A stretch of DNA of 64,000 bases from Lactiplantibacillus plantarum EGD-AQ4. Lineage in GTDB: Bacteria > Bacillota > Bacilli > Lactobacillales > Lactobacillaceae. The translations under genes were made by a program, and so were the position numbers. The notes below the pieces were generated by a model that saw only the letters and a list, made by a program, of their open reading frames with translations, was not told the DNA's origin and searched no databases. The number at the start of each line of letters is the position of its first letter. Positions within the stretch are counted from its first letter, which is position 1. Location: the NCBI RefSeq assembly GCF_000463075.2, contig NZ_AVAQ01000012.1, positions 310,001-374,000 on the forward strand, given 5' to 3'. Below, piece by piece: positions 1-8,515 of the stretch.

Positions 1-502
1 CTAACTTGATCGTATTTAATAATTGACTGAGCCCTTCCAGCGCATAGTATTCACTCTGAACTGGAATCAGAATCGAATCGCAGGCGGTAAAAGCGTTGAT
101 CGTCAATAGCCCCAGCGAAGGTGGACAATCGATTAAAATGTAATCATAGTCCGCTTTCACGTCATCGATTGCGTCACGCAAACGGGTCTCACGCGCCATC
201 ATTGGCGTTAGTTCGATTTCGGCCCCAGACAATTGAATTGTCGCTGGGACAATGTCTAAGCCCTTGTGACTCGTTGGGATAATCGTCTCTTTGATGGGAA
301 CGTCATTGATCAAAACGTCATAAATTTCACGTTCAATGGTCGACTTCTGAATGCCGAGGCCACTCGTGGCATTCCCTTGCGCATCCGTATCAATTAATAA
401 GACTTTTTGGCCTAATTCGACCAGACTGGCTCCGAGATTAATACTCGTTGTCGTCTTGCCAACGCCACCTTTTTGGTTAGCGAGTGCAATTACGGTTCCC
501 AT
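1..502 (-). CDS. parA: Chromosome partitioning ATPase ParA/Soj (3' end cut off by window)
   Basis: Only the first ~167 residues lie in the window; the gene continues past position 1. The start ATG (500-502) opens a classic ParA N-terminus: a deviant Walker A, KGGVGKTT, at about residues 10-17, then DTDAQGNAT near residue 40, and a Walker B ending IDCPPS near residue 125. Family knowledge: ParA/Soj is a dimeric DNA-binding ATPase that works with ParB/Spo0J on origin-proximal parS sites. It starts 2 bases past the stop of the noc-like gene, so the two are co-transcribed. The order rsmG-noc-parA is standard for Lactobacillales and Bacillales. I expect parB/spo0J to follow outside the window. Confidence 0.93.
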   Translation of the reverse strand, partial: MGTVIALANQKGGVGKTTTSINLGASLVELGQKVLLIDTDAQGNATSGLGIQKSTIEREIYDVLINDVPIKETIIPTSHKGLDIVPATIQLSGAEIELTPMMARETRLRDAIDDVKADYDYILIDCPPSLGLLTINAFTACDSILIPVQSEYYALEGLSQLLNTIKL

Positions 503-504
503 AA

Positions 505-1356
505 TTATTGATCACCCCTTGGTTGATTTTTTGGAATTTCAATTGTAATTCGATAGCCGTCCGCCGTATCTTCCTCATGCGTTTTGACCGGAAGACCGGC
601 ATCCGTGACCATCTTGATTGATTTTTTGATCGTATTTACTGCAATGCGCGTATCGCCAGTCAAACCGCGAGCGCGTTTCCGCTTGGGTTTGGGTGGCGTT
701 TGCTGCTTCGCAACTAACTGCTCAGTCTCCTTCACGGTCAGTTGGTCTGCGACGACCTGCTTCAAAACAGCGGGCTGTTGCGCGACGTCCAAATTGAGTA
801 ACGCACGCCCATGCCGTTCACTGATTTGACGCTGCAACAACGCCGTTTGAACGGGCTCGGCCAGCTTCAATAGACGTAGCTTGTTCGCCACTAATGACTG
901 GCTCTTGCCCAATTCCTTCGCCAACGCGGACTGAGTCAAGTGATTGAGTTCCATCAATTCTTGATAGGCTCGAGCTTCTTCAATCGACGTCAGATCTTGG
1001 CGTTGCAAGTTTTCAATCAGTGCCATCGAAGCCGTCTCGCCATCGTCCATTTTTTGAATGATAGCGGGAACGTCTGCCCAGTGTAGTGATGAAATGGCAC
1101 GAAAGCGGCGTTCACCTGCAATAATTTCGTATTTTTGAGGCTCATATTCGCGTAAGACGATGGGCTGCAACAACCCGTGATCAGCAATCGTCGTCGCTAA
1201 TTCGTTGATGCCAGCTTCATCGAAGACTTGCCGCGGTTGAAACCGGTTGGGAATAATGGCAGTGACCGGAATCCGAACGATTTGCTGGTCGGTCGGCGCT
1301 GCAGCCGTCTCATCTTTGTGTTTATCACGATTGGAACCAAATAAAGAAAATGCCAT
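505..1356 (-). CDS. noc: ParB-family nucleoid occlusion protein Noc
   Basis: 283 residues with the ParB/RepB N-terminal domain (about 27-118), including the GERRFRA box, followed by a helix-turn-helix region (about 125-185, around QSALAKELGKSQSLVANKLR) and a C-terminal dimerisation region after a basic KPKRKRARG linker. The N-terminus, MAFSLFG, precedes an acidic stretch. Noc binds DNA sites and blocks division over the nucleoid; Spo0J is the closest paralog. I choose Noc because it sits directly between rsmG and parA, the usual place of noc, whereas spo0J follows parA. A GGGGAGG ribosome site precedes the ATG. The distinction from Spo0J rests on position. Confidence 0.85.
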   Translation of the reverse strand: MAFSLFGSNRDKHKDETAAAPTDQQIVRIPVTAIIPNRFQPRQVFDEAGINELATTIADHGLLQPIVLREYEPQKYEIIAGERRFRAISSLHWADVPAIIQKMDDGETASMALIENLQRQDLTSIEEARAYQELMELNHLTQSALAKELGKSQSLVANKLRLLKLAEPVQTALLQRQISERHGRALLNLDVAQQPAVLKQVVADQLTVKETEQLVAKQQTPPKPKRKRARGLTGDTRIAVNTIKKSIKMVTDAGLPVKTHEEDTADGYRITIEIPKNQPRGDQ

Positions 1357-1373
1357 CGAAATACCTCCCCACC

Positions 1374-2108
1374 TTACATTGGCGCCGTTAACGGCTGTTT
1401 AGCCGGTGTTCCCGGTTTACGTGGATACCGTTTTGGTGACGGCTTGCGCTTGTCAATGACAATGATATGTCGCGGATCATCCGTTACTGGCAACGTAAAG
1501 GCCGTGTCCTGCACGATCTTCCCGCCTAATTGCTGTACCGCGTACGTCCCCTCCGCCGTTTCAGTCCGGGCATTGGCTGCTTTTAACGCCACCATCTGCC
1601 CGCCGACCTTCACGAGCGGCAAACATAGCTCACTCAATACAGACAACCGTGCCACTGCACGAGCCGTTACTACATCGTAACTTTCCCGATGTACGGACTT
1701 CTTACCGGCAAACGTCTCCGCGCGATCATGGAACAATTGAACGTCTTCCAAGTCGAGTTGTTGCACCAAATCCTTTAAAAAATTGATGCGCTTGTTCAAC
1801 GAGTCAACGATCGTCACTTGTAGTTGTGGAAAAGCGATTTTCAATGGAATGGATGGAAAACCAGCCCCGGCCCCCACATCACAAATCGTCAGTGGCTGTT
1901 CACGCAACGCCGGAACGTAAAACGCTGGCGTTAGCGAATCATAAAAGTGTTTTAGATACACTTCCGGTTCGGCTGTAATCGTGGTGAGATTAAACTGCTG
2001 ATTGGTTGCGACCAACAATTTGAAATACGTTGCAAACTGCGCCAATTGCTTCGCCGTTAACGCAATACCATGCTGAGCTAGCGCTTGTGTAAATTCTTCT
2101 GGATTCAT
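1374..2108 (-). CDS. rsmG: 16S rRNA (guanine527-N7)-methyltransferase RsmG
   Basis: 244 residues, usual family length. The S-adenosylmethionine-binding motif [13 protein letters not shown] lies near residues 78-90. The downstream [13 protein letters not shown] and VTARAVA segments are typical of RsmG/GidB, which methylates G527 of 16S rRNA in the cytoplasm. The C-terminus is basic ([14 protein letters not shown]), as in firmicute RsmG. The ATG follows an AAGGAG ribosome site. It is the first gene of the rsmG-noc-parA unit; its upstream region holds an inverted repeat made of parS-like half-sites (2150-2171). Confidence 0.95.
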   Translation of the reverse strand: MNPEEFTQALAQHGIALTAKQLAQFATYFKLLVATNQQFNLTTITAEPEVYLKHFYDSLTPAFYVPALREQPLTICDVGAGAGFPSIPLKIAFPQLQVTIVDSLNKRINFLKDLVQQLDLEDVQLFHDRAETFAGKKSVHRESYDVVTARAVARLSVLSELCLPLVKVGGQMVALKAANARTETAEGTYAVQQLGGKIVQDTAFTLPVTDDPRHIIVIDKRKPSPKRYPRKPGTPAKQPLTAPM

Positions 2109-2149
2109 TCGTAAATACTCCTTAAAAGGGTCACATTCGTCCTCTTTTT

Positions 2150-2171
2150 GTGAAACAACCTAATGTTTCAC
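2150..2171. promoter_or_regulatory. Inverted repeat of parS-like half-sites
   Basis: GTGAAACA (2150-2157) and TGTTTCAC (2164-2171) form perfect 8-bp inverted arms with a 6-bp spacer. These are the two halves of the canonical parS site TGTTTCACGTGAAACA, but in swapped order. The site is 42 bp upstream of the rsmG start, so it could be an operator for this unit or a diverged ParB/Noc-binding site. Binding is inferred, not shown. Confidence 0.4.
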
Positions 2172-2384
2172 GTCACCTCATAACTTTAACGTAAATAGCC
2201 CGCAAAATCAATGTTGCGACCCGCCGATTTAATCGTGAAAAGCCTTGAAAAGACTACCTTTCCAGTCATCTTCCCTAGCGATACCGATTATGATTTTTTT
2301 CGCACGCCATTTAGGTCCTCCCGTTCTCACCATCACACCACTCACACTGGCATATAACGCGCTAATGATTACCAGTACTAATCA

Positions 2385-3304
2385 CTGTTAAAACGTGCCG
2401 GTTAGTTCTAAGTCAAAGGCGGCCAGCTTAGAACCGCTGGAAACAGTGCGAGTTACCCGTAAACATGCAGTGATAGACGCGTCCTAAGCCGGCTTCCAGG
2501 CATTCTGGACAATGGCCGGAACGTGATGGACACAGATTTAAGCCGAAGCCCACGTCTTAAATACTGGTCTTTCACTAACCAAGCACAAGACGCTTGCTAA
2601 GTGAAATTTCACCACTGGGCCTTGCCCCGAATACCTTCCAGCCGGGATCCTATTCGAAGGGCGAACATGTGCGGACTCAACTGTTTGTTGGACTAGTCGT
2701 TGGTTCCTTGGTACACGGGAGTTTTGATATTGAACTGTCAGACTTGTTTATAACAATTACTAAACTGCTTTCCCCATGGTTTAGCTTTTCAAATCAGCGA
2801 TTTCAATGAACTTATCAAAACTTTCTCTAGTTGCCTGAGATAACAAAGTCCTGAATTCTGAGCGCAGGCCATTTTATCGACTAAATTTAAGACTAGTTGT
2901 CATTGAAATGAGCGGCATAGAGATGAGTGATTAATGTTCAAATAATCTTCTCAGTAACTACATGTCATCAGTCATCATCCGTACTGATTAAGCCTATGTG
3001 TGAAGGACCTGTCTCCTAACATTCAGTGGTCAGTTGCACCCAGATAGGTGGCCGTTCATCCGCCATTCGAACGGCTTCCCGACTGGAGGGGCTGGCTGAC
3101 AATGCTCAAGGGCGAAATTCTTCTTGTCCGGGTGGGGTTCCCGGGCTAGAAGAAGACTCGTATTTGAAATTACGCAGTGGTTTTCTGCGTGAGTTCAAAT
3201 CGATGTCCGCCCTGTTCCAGCGTTGTCAGCCGGCCCCGGAAGTCGGACTATGGCGCACACGTGCAGACGAACAAGCATCTAAACTAACCGGCACTTTTTA
3301 ACAG
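2385..3304 (-). repeat. Three-copy ~910 bp quasi-palindromic non-coding element, copy A
   Basis: This 920-bp block recurs at 11732-12638 and 52185-53088, in opposite orientation here. Its ends are inverted repeats of at least 22 bp with one mismatch: left 2385-2407, right 3282-3304, core AAAANGTGCCGGTTAGTT. The right-hand 'type I' arm (about 3010-3304) and the left-hand 'type II' arm (about 2385-2690) are diverged inverted homologues of each other. Each contains nested hairpins: in type I an ACGCAG/CTGCGT hairpin and a CCGGG/CCCGG hairpin flanked by CTTCTT/AAGAAG; in type II an AGCAAGC/GCTTGGT hairpin and ATTTAAG/CTTAAAT. No convincing coding frame exists: frames of 70-90 codons lack ribosome sites and are simply the arms read through. 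It begins about 30 bp after the nupC terminator in the same direction. Confidence 0.85.
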
Positions 3305-3334
3305 TAAGTCATGCCATCTATCTAAAGGCGTAAT

Positions 3335-3368
3335 AAAAAAGAGGCCAGCATAATTGCTGACGCTCTCC
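3335..3368 (-). terminator. Intrinsic terminator of nupC
   Basis: On the minus strand, a GC-rich hairpin (GTCAGCA pairing with TGCTGGC, closed by GAG/CTC) is followed by six T residues. It lies 28 bp after the nupC stop codon. Confidence 0.85.
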
Positions 3369-3395
3369 ATAATTAAATCATAATGACTGGTTGGT

Positions 3396-4679
3396 TTACC
3401 AAACGAATAGGCCAACGACACCAGCGGATAATAGTGAAACTAAAATACCAGATAATAGCATGTAGCCGACGTTCCGTGAAATCAAGTCGTTCTTTTCACG
3501 ACTAACGATTCCCTTGAAGGCCCCGATAATCATCCCAATCGTTGAGAAGTTCGCGAAGGAAGTTAAGAAGACCGTCAAGACTGCCCGGAAGTGAGGGGCG
3601 TAATCATTGATCTTGCTAGTCACTTCACCCATGACAACGAATTCGTTAGTTACTAACTTAGTCCCCATGTATGAGGCCATTTGGAAGGCATCACTAGGGT
3701 TGAATCCGAGTAACCAAGCGAATGGGAACATGATGACCCCAAAGATGTTTTCAAGTGATAAATTGCTGTTAATCAAACCTAATAATTTATCAATTAATTT
3801 CGCTAACGCAACGAAGGCGATAACGTTAGCAGCGATGATCAAAATCAAGCGCCCAGCGCCTAAAATTGAGTCGCCTAAGAAAGAGAAGAATGGTTCGCGA
3901 GCTGGCTTAGCTTCCTTAACTTGTTCATTAGCTAATTCTTCAGAGCCGCTCGTTTCAGTGGTCTCGGTAGTTTCTTCAACAGCTGCGCTACCAGAGATTT
4001 TGGCAATGGTATCTTCTTCCGGCTTAACATCGACCGGATTCAAGATAGCAGCAATAATGGCGGCGTTTAAAACGTTCATTGGTACCGCCGTTAAAATAAA
4101 CTGACCAGGCATCATTTTAATGTATGCCCCTAAGATTGACGCGGTCACACAACTCATTGACATCATTGCGATCGTCAAGTTCCGTTGCGCCTTCATTTGT
4201 TTCAATTGTAATTGTGAAACAGCGAGGGCTTCCGTGTTACCTAAGAACATCATTTCAACAACGAAGAATGATTCGAACTTTGGTTGACCAGTAATGTAAG
4301 CTAAACCGCGGCCGACCCATTTGATAATCCATGGTAAAACGCCAATATAGGTCAAAATATCGAATAATGGCACAATCAACAAGATTGGTAATAATGAACT
4401 AGTGACAAAGTCCATCGACTTAACATTGACCCAACTAGCCAATGCGAAGGCGATCCCATCGTATGACACATTAACGAGCCAAGTAAACCCATCCGCTGCC
4501 GCTTTGACCGCGTCAACACCGATTTGTGACCCCGTTAAGAACCATGCCAATAAGACTTCTAGTACTAACATGACACCAACTGAACGCCAGTTAATGGCGT
4601 GCTTTTGCTTGGAGAATAAGTAGGCAATGGCAATGAAAACCACGATCCCAATAATATTAACTACCAAGTTAAAGACCAT
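3396..4679 (-). CDS. nupC: Concentrative nucleoside transporter (NupC/CNT family)
   Basis: 427 residues and strongly hydrophobic, with the CNT organisation: N-terminal membrane segments, then a core region around residues 90-215 and a C-terminal region around residues 285-426. Recognisable CNT signatures are GNTEALAVSQ near residue 148 and a C-terminal segment NFSTIGMIIGAFKG. Between them, about residues 222-265, lies a charged, Glu-rich cytoplasmic or extracellular loop (EETTETTETSGSEE) that is longer than in short CNT proteins. It takes up nucleosides with protons or Na+ at the cell membrane. Single-gene unit with its own terminator. A GAGGGA ribosome site precedes the ATG. Confidence 0.93.
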   Translation of the reverse strand: MVFNLVVNIIGIVVFIAIAYLFSKQKHAINWRSVGVMLVLEVLLAWFLTGSQIGVDAVKAAADGFTWLVNVSYDGIAFALASWVNVKSMDFVTSSLLPILLIVPLFDILTYIGVLPWIIKWVGRGLAYITGQPKFESFFVVEMMFLGNTEALAVSQLQLKQMKAQRNLTIAMMSMSCVTASILGAYIKMMPGQFILTAVPMNVLNAAIIAAILNPVDVKPEEDTIAKISGSAAVEETTETTETSGSEELANEQVKEAKPAREPFFSFLGDSILGAGRLILIIAANVIAFVALAKLIDKLLGLINSNLSLENIFGVIMFPFAWLLGFNPSDAFQMASYMGTKLVTNEFVVMGEVTSKINDYAPHFRAVLTVFLTSFANFSTIGMIIGAFKGIVSREKNDLISRNVGYMLLSGILVSLLSAGVVGLFVW

Positions 4680-5107
4680 GTGAATAATCCCTCTTCCCTA
4701 TGAATGTAAGAAATATGACAAAACTACTTCTATTAATTTACCATTTAATGACCCGATGCGGTAGCACTTTTTAAAGAAAAGATTAAGTTCTTAAGTAGAC
4801 CGTACCAATTTGGTAAAAAGGTCAATCCAGATTTGATAAACCGCCGTTAAAGCTTAACCCACGCTTTCGGTTGATTGTCATCTTGGCTAATGATTTCAGG
4901 ACAACTAACCGTCAGCCATCATAGGCCAGACATTATCATTACCAAAATATATTTGTTACTCGTTGTAGGCGTTAATATTCGATATTGCCGATAATAAAAC
5001 CGTGTCAGTTTTCAGCGTGGTCATCCGGCATTAAAAGTCAAGGATACGTCCACTGACTAACGAACAGTAAACCAAATCAGCCGGTAAGTTTTAGCCACGA
5101 TTCACAA
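4680..5107. other. Intergenic region upstream of nupC
   Basis: About 430 bp without a convincing gene, separating nupC from the end of the next minus-strand gene. It must hold the nupC promoter. A small palindrome, ACCAATTTGGT at about 4804-4814, could be an operator. I see no riboswitch-like element. Confidence 0.4.
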
Positions 5108-5146
5108 AAGGCCGTCTCAGTTAAAATAGCCGAGACAGCCTTCGAA
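5106..5146 (-). terminator. Intrinsic terminator of the glycosylation membrane-protein operon
   Basis: Minus strand: AAGGCTGTCTC pairs with GAGACGGCCTT around an A/T-rich loop, followed by a T-run. It is 20 bp beyond the stop of the 691-residue membrane protein. Confidence 0.85.
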
Positions 5147-5165
5147 AAATATTGATATATCCGTA

Positions 5166-7241
5166 TCAAGCCCGTTTGCGTTGATTTAGCTCATCAGCGG
5201 GACGGTACCAGATACTGACTAGCACTAGTACCAGAAAAAGCCCCGTCATCGCTGCAATCGACTTATTAGGTGTTAACTTGATTTTTTGCGTTGGGTTCTG
5301 AGATTTAATGACTCGATTAACGTTCCATTGCATGGTCATTTGAGGCCGCTTGGTAATGGCGCCCGTGTCATTTGAAAAGTGCAGTAGCCCACTACCATAA
5401 AGCGCTGACGTCTTACCATGATTAATGATCGTGACGTTCAGTCGCTTAGCATGGACTGCCGGATAATTGATTTGTTGCACCTTTTCAGCTTGACCCGTTA
5501 CTCGTTTCAAGACACTGCCTTGGTGCTTAACAATAATTGTCACGCGATTTTTCGACTTGGTGTGTAAGACTAATTGGTTGCTTTGTTCACCATGCAGCCG
5601 AACATCGAAGTGATAGCGCGTTTTGACGCCCAACGTATTCGGGGTGAAATAAGCCCCGTTTCCCTGCGACGCAATCGCAATCTGGTTCACGGTCACTTTT
5701 TTACTCATCTGCACCAGATTCAACATGCCAACCAAGCTGCCCAATAGCATCACCCAGCTGACCGCCATGCGTCGTTTGAAGTTCAAGGCCAGCGCTGGCA
5801 TCGTGGTCCAGCCTTCACACCCGAGCAACATAATGACAGGTAATAATGGCAAGGCATAGCGCGGTTCAACTTCCCAAATCAGCACGTGAAAGGCTGTCAA
5901 TCCAAGTAAAACTAGACTGAGCATCGCCGTTGAAATCAAGTGTTTACGCTGCGTGAACAGTTGCCATACGCTCCCAACTAACAGGGCCAAATACCAGCTC
6001 TGTGTCAGCAATAACGCCCAGAATTTATAGTGGCGCTGACGCTGAATATACCCTGAAGGGGCCTTGAGCCACTGTGCAATCAAATTGATGGCGTCAAAGT
6101 CACCATGACTGTAAAATACGCCCAGTTTTTGATAAAAATGATCAACTAACCCCAGCGGTCCCATCTGCCCAACGCGCGACTTAATGGACTCAGCCGCCAT
6201 TTTCTTCTTAGCAGCCTGCGTCTTGGCATTGCGAATTGGATAAAAATCGCGACCATAATATTGCCCCTGCTTATCCGGATTCAGGCTCATGGCGATCCAA
6301 CTCGTGACCGGCGTGGCCAGTTCGGGATCCTTGACGTAGCCGTTATGCTTAGCAGCTGTCGTCATCAACATTGTGATCAGTCCCAATGTCAAAATACTGC
6401 CCGCTAACCATTCAACGGCTAGTCGCCATCTGGTTTTGTCGAGCGCCACCATCAGGCCGACCGTTATCAAGACCGCAATGAGCAGCACCACTAGATTGCT
6501 CTTCATTACATAGCCTATCGCGAGCAATAGCCAAGTCCCGATAGCCGCAAGCCACCGTTGCCAGCCACGCTTGTGTACAAATAACCAGCCCAATGCCGCC
6601 ACGTTTAACGCCAGTGGCATCACGAGGGCGTCGTTGTACGGAAACACGCCGTAGCTATAGACTGGGATGCTCAATAACCAGGTCAGCATCAACAATAACC
6701 CACTTGGCCGCCAGTGTTGCCAGTGTTTGAGTAGCACTAACCCCGACAACAGTCCAGTATCGATCCACGCAAACCGCAACAGATTCAGGATCATCCACGG
6801 CGCCTTGATGCCCATGCCTAACAAGAACTTGATGAACACACTTTCCAGTAGCGCGGAGTTCACATTATTAGGATAGACTTTGAAATAATACGCCCAGCGA
6901 TGGCTGCCTTGCGCGAGCGCAATCGCCTGGTTACGCACAAAGTAAACGTCGGCACGCGTTGCATCAATGAAATGGACCGCTACCCACACTTGCGCAATCA
7001 GGATTAATCCGGCAATCCCGTACAGCCAGTAGCGATAAGTGCGCGCCGAAATGTTCAGACAGGCCTTTTTGATTGCGTTAAGTGTCAACAAAAATCCCAG
7101 TGCCGTCACAATCAGAATGACTGGTTTTGCCCAGTCTTCCTTATTGAAGAAATCTGTCGGCATTAAGGCAGCCAACAACAGCACGACGCTTAAAACACCA
7201 GCGGCTAGCCAGTTGAACCCAATCAATAACTTTCTAGTCAC
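5166..7241 (-). CDS. Large polytopic membrane protein, probable GT-C-type glycosyltransferase
   Basis: 691 residues. About eleven hydrophobic segments fill the first ~510 residues, then comes a soluble, probably extracytoplasmic region (about 515-655), a last membrane segment (about 665-682) and a basic tail ending RKRA. A conserved-looking acidic first loop, FIDATRADVYFVRNQ (about 91-105), fits the catalytic loop of GT-C enzymes that use polyprenyl-phosphate sugars. The protein starts with GTG at 7239-7241, overlapping by one base the TAG stop of the GtrB-like glycosyltransferase gene, so translation is probably coupled. Inferred role: transfer of the sugar that its partner loads on undecaprenyl phosphate to a wall polymer or protein. 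The substrate cannot be told from sequence. Confidence 0.7.
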   Translation of the reverse strand: MTRKLLIGFNWLAAGVLSVVLLLAALMPTDFFNKEDWAKPVILIVTALGFLLTLNAIKKACLNISARTYRYWLYGIAGLILIAQVWVAVHFIDATRADVYFVRNQAIALAQGSHRWAYYFKVYPNNVNSALLESVFIKFLLGMGIKAPWMILNLLRFAWIDTGLLSGLVLLKHWQHWRPSGLLLMLTWLLSIPVYSYGVFPYNDALVMPLALNVAALGWLFVHKRGWQRWLAAIGTWLLLAIGYVMKSNLVVLLIAVLITVGLMVALDKTRWRLAVEWLAGSILTLGLITMLMTTAAKHNGYVKDPELATPVTSWIAMSLNPDKQGQYYGRDFYPIRNAKTQAAKKKMAAESIKSRVGQMGPLGLVDHFYQKLGVFYSHGDFDAINLIAQWLKAPSGYIQRQRHYKFWALLLTQSWYLALLVGSVWQLFTQRKHLISTAMLSLVLLGLTAFHVLIWEVEPRYALPLLPVIMLLGCEGWTTMPALALNFKRRMAVSWVMLLGSLVGMLNLVQMSKKVTVNQIAIASQGNGAYFTPNTLGVKTRYHFDVRLHGEQSNQLVLHTKSKNRVTIIVKHQGSVLKRVTGQAEKVQQINYPAVHAKRLNVTIINHGKTSALYGSGLLHFSNDTGAITKRPQMTMQWNVNRVIKSQNPTQKIKLTPNKSIAAMTGLFLVLVLVSIWYRPADELNQRKRA

Positions 7242-8245
7242 TAAGACGCACCTACCATTTCATTCTGCTGAGCTGTTCGAGTTGCTTGTTGTGTCGGCGT
7301 ATAGTCATCTTGTTCGATAATATAACGCGGCCGATGCTTGACCTCCGCGTAAATCTTCCCAATATATTCGCCAATCACACTGATACCGACTAATTGAATG
7401 CCCCCTAAAAACCATAAGCTGGTCATTAACGACGTCCAACCACTGATGACATTGCCGGTGAAGAAGCGGACGATGGCGTAAATGACCATGATCAGGCTAA
7501 TGCCAATGACCAAAATCCCCAACGACATGATTGCTTTTACCGGTGCGATTGAAAATGAGGTAATGCCATCAAAAGCAAATGACAACATCTTTTTGAGTGG
7601 GTACTTAGTCTCGCCCGCGAGTCGGGGTTTGCGTTGATAGTAAAGTTTTTCGGTATTAAAACCTAACTGTGGCACAATGCCGCGCAAGAACAGATTAGTC
7701 TCTTGATATTCCATTAGTACGTCGATTGCACGTCGTCCTAGCAGTCTGAAGTCGGCATGGTCTGGGACGAGTTGAACGCCCATTTTCCCCATTAAGCTGT
7801 AAAACGATTCAGCGGTCCACCGTTTAAAATGAGAATCACTTGAACGATCATTGCGCACGCCCAAGACCACCTCATTGCCCTCCTGATAGCTAGCGACCAT
7901 CTTAGGAATCAAGTTCTCATCATCTTGCAAATCAGCATCGATCGTAATCACACAATCTGAGTACTTCCCCGCAACCTTCATTCCGGCCATTAACGCATTC
8001 TGATGGCCAAAGTTCCGACTAAATTTTAAGCCGGTAAACAACTCATTATCACGTTCTAATTGCTGAATCAATGACCAAGTCTGATCACGACTACCATCAT
8101 TGACAAACAGAATTTTACTCTGTTGACTCACCTGCTTAATGTCAATCATATTCTGCAATATCTGACGTAGTGTCGCTGCCGAAGTCGGTAAAACTTCAGC
8201 CTCGTTATAGCACGGCACCACAATCGTGAGCGTTGTCAGCTTCAT
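7241..8245 (-). CDS. Polyprenyl-phosphate glycosyltransferase, family GT2 (GtrB/YkcC-like)
   Basis: 334 residues from ATG 8245, which has a GGGGGAG ribosome site; an upstream in-frame ATG would add 16 residues but lacks one. Family GT2 N-terminal domain: VVPCYNEAEVL near the start, the nucleotide-binding VNDGSRD near residue 50, and the metal-binding DADLQDD near residue 110. Two membrane segments follow at about 235-260 and 270-295, as in GtrB/DPM1-like enzymes that place a sugar on undecaprenyl phosphate at the inner face of the membrane. First gene of a two-gene unit with the GT-C-like protein. A 10-bp inverted repeat (8328-8358) lies in its upstream region. Confidence 0.87.
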   Translation of the reverse strand: MKLTTLTIVVPCYNEAEVLPTSAATLRQILQNMIDIKQVSQQSKILFVNDGSRDQTWSLIQQLERDNELFTGLKFSRNFGHQNALMAGMKVAGKYSDCVITIDADLQDDENLIPKMVASYQEGNEVVLGVRNDRSSDSHFKRWTAESFYSLMGKMGVQLVPDHADFRLLGRRAIDVLMEYQETNLFLRGIVPQLGFNTEKLYYQRKPRLAGETKYPLKKMLSFAFDGITSFSIAPVKAIMSLGILVIGISLIMVIYAIVRFFTGNVISGWTSLMTSLWFLGGIQLVGISVIGEYIGKIYAEVKHRPRYIIEQDDYTPTQQATRTAQQNEMVGAS

Positions 8246-8327
8246 TATTAATACTCCCCCTATAATAAACCGGTAAATCACGGCGTCATACATTGCCGCT
8301 ACCTGCCCCTTATTTAATTCCTAATGA

Positions 8328-8358
8328 CGATAAGCGCTAAAGTTAGTTGCGCTTATCG
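8328..8358. promoter_or_regulatory. Inverted repeat in the divergent glycosyltransferase / membrane-protein intergenic region
   Basis: CGATAAGCGC and GCGCTTATCG are perfect 10-bp inverted arms with an 11-bp loop. There is no T-run on either side, so it is more likely an operator or mRNA leader hairpin than a terminator. It lies between the divergent genes starting at 8245 and 8516. Confidence 0.4.
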
Positions 8359-8515
8359 CCGCTGTTTATACACATAATATAACTATATTAAATCATTGGG
8401 ATAAGTTTTAAAAGGTACCATTGATGTTAATCATTAATAATCTCGTGACAGATAGAACTTTCAAGTTTACTATTGTAATGATATATACAAAGTGGGGAAT
8501 AAGGGGAATGCATAA

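Noticed and set aside
3026-3301. 91-codon frame in element copy A and related frames in B (11724-12005 minus, 12352-12657 minus) and C (52051-52317 minus)
   Set aside because: No ribosome sites, no shared start, and the conserved part coincides exactly with the hairpin arms; frames are side effects of arm conservation.
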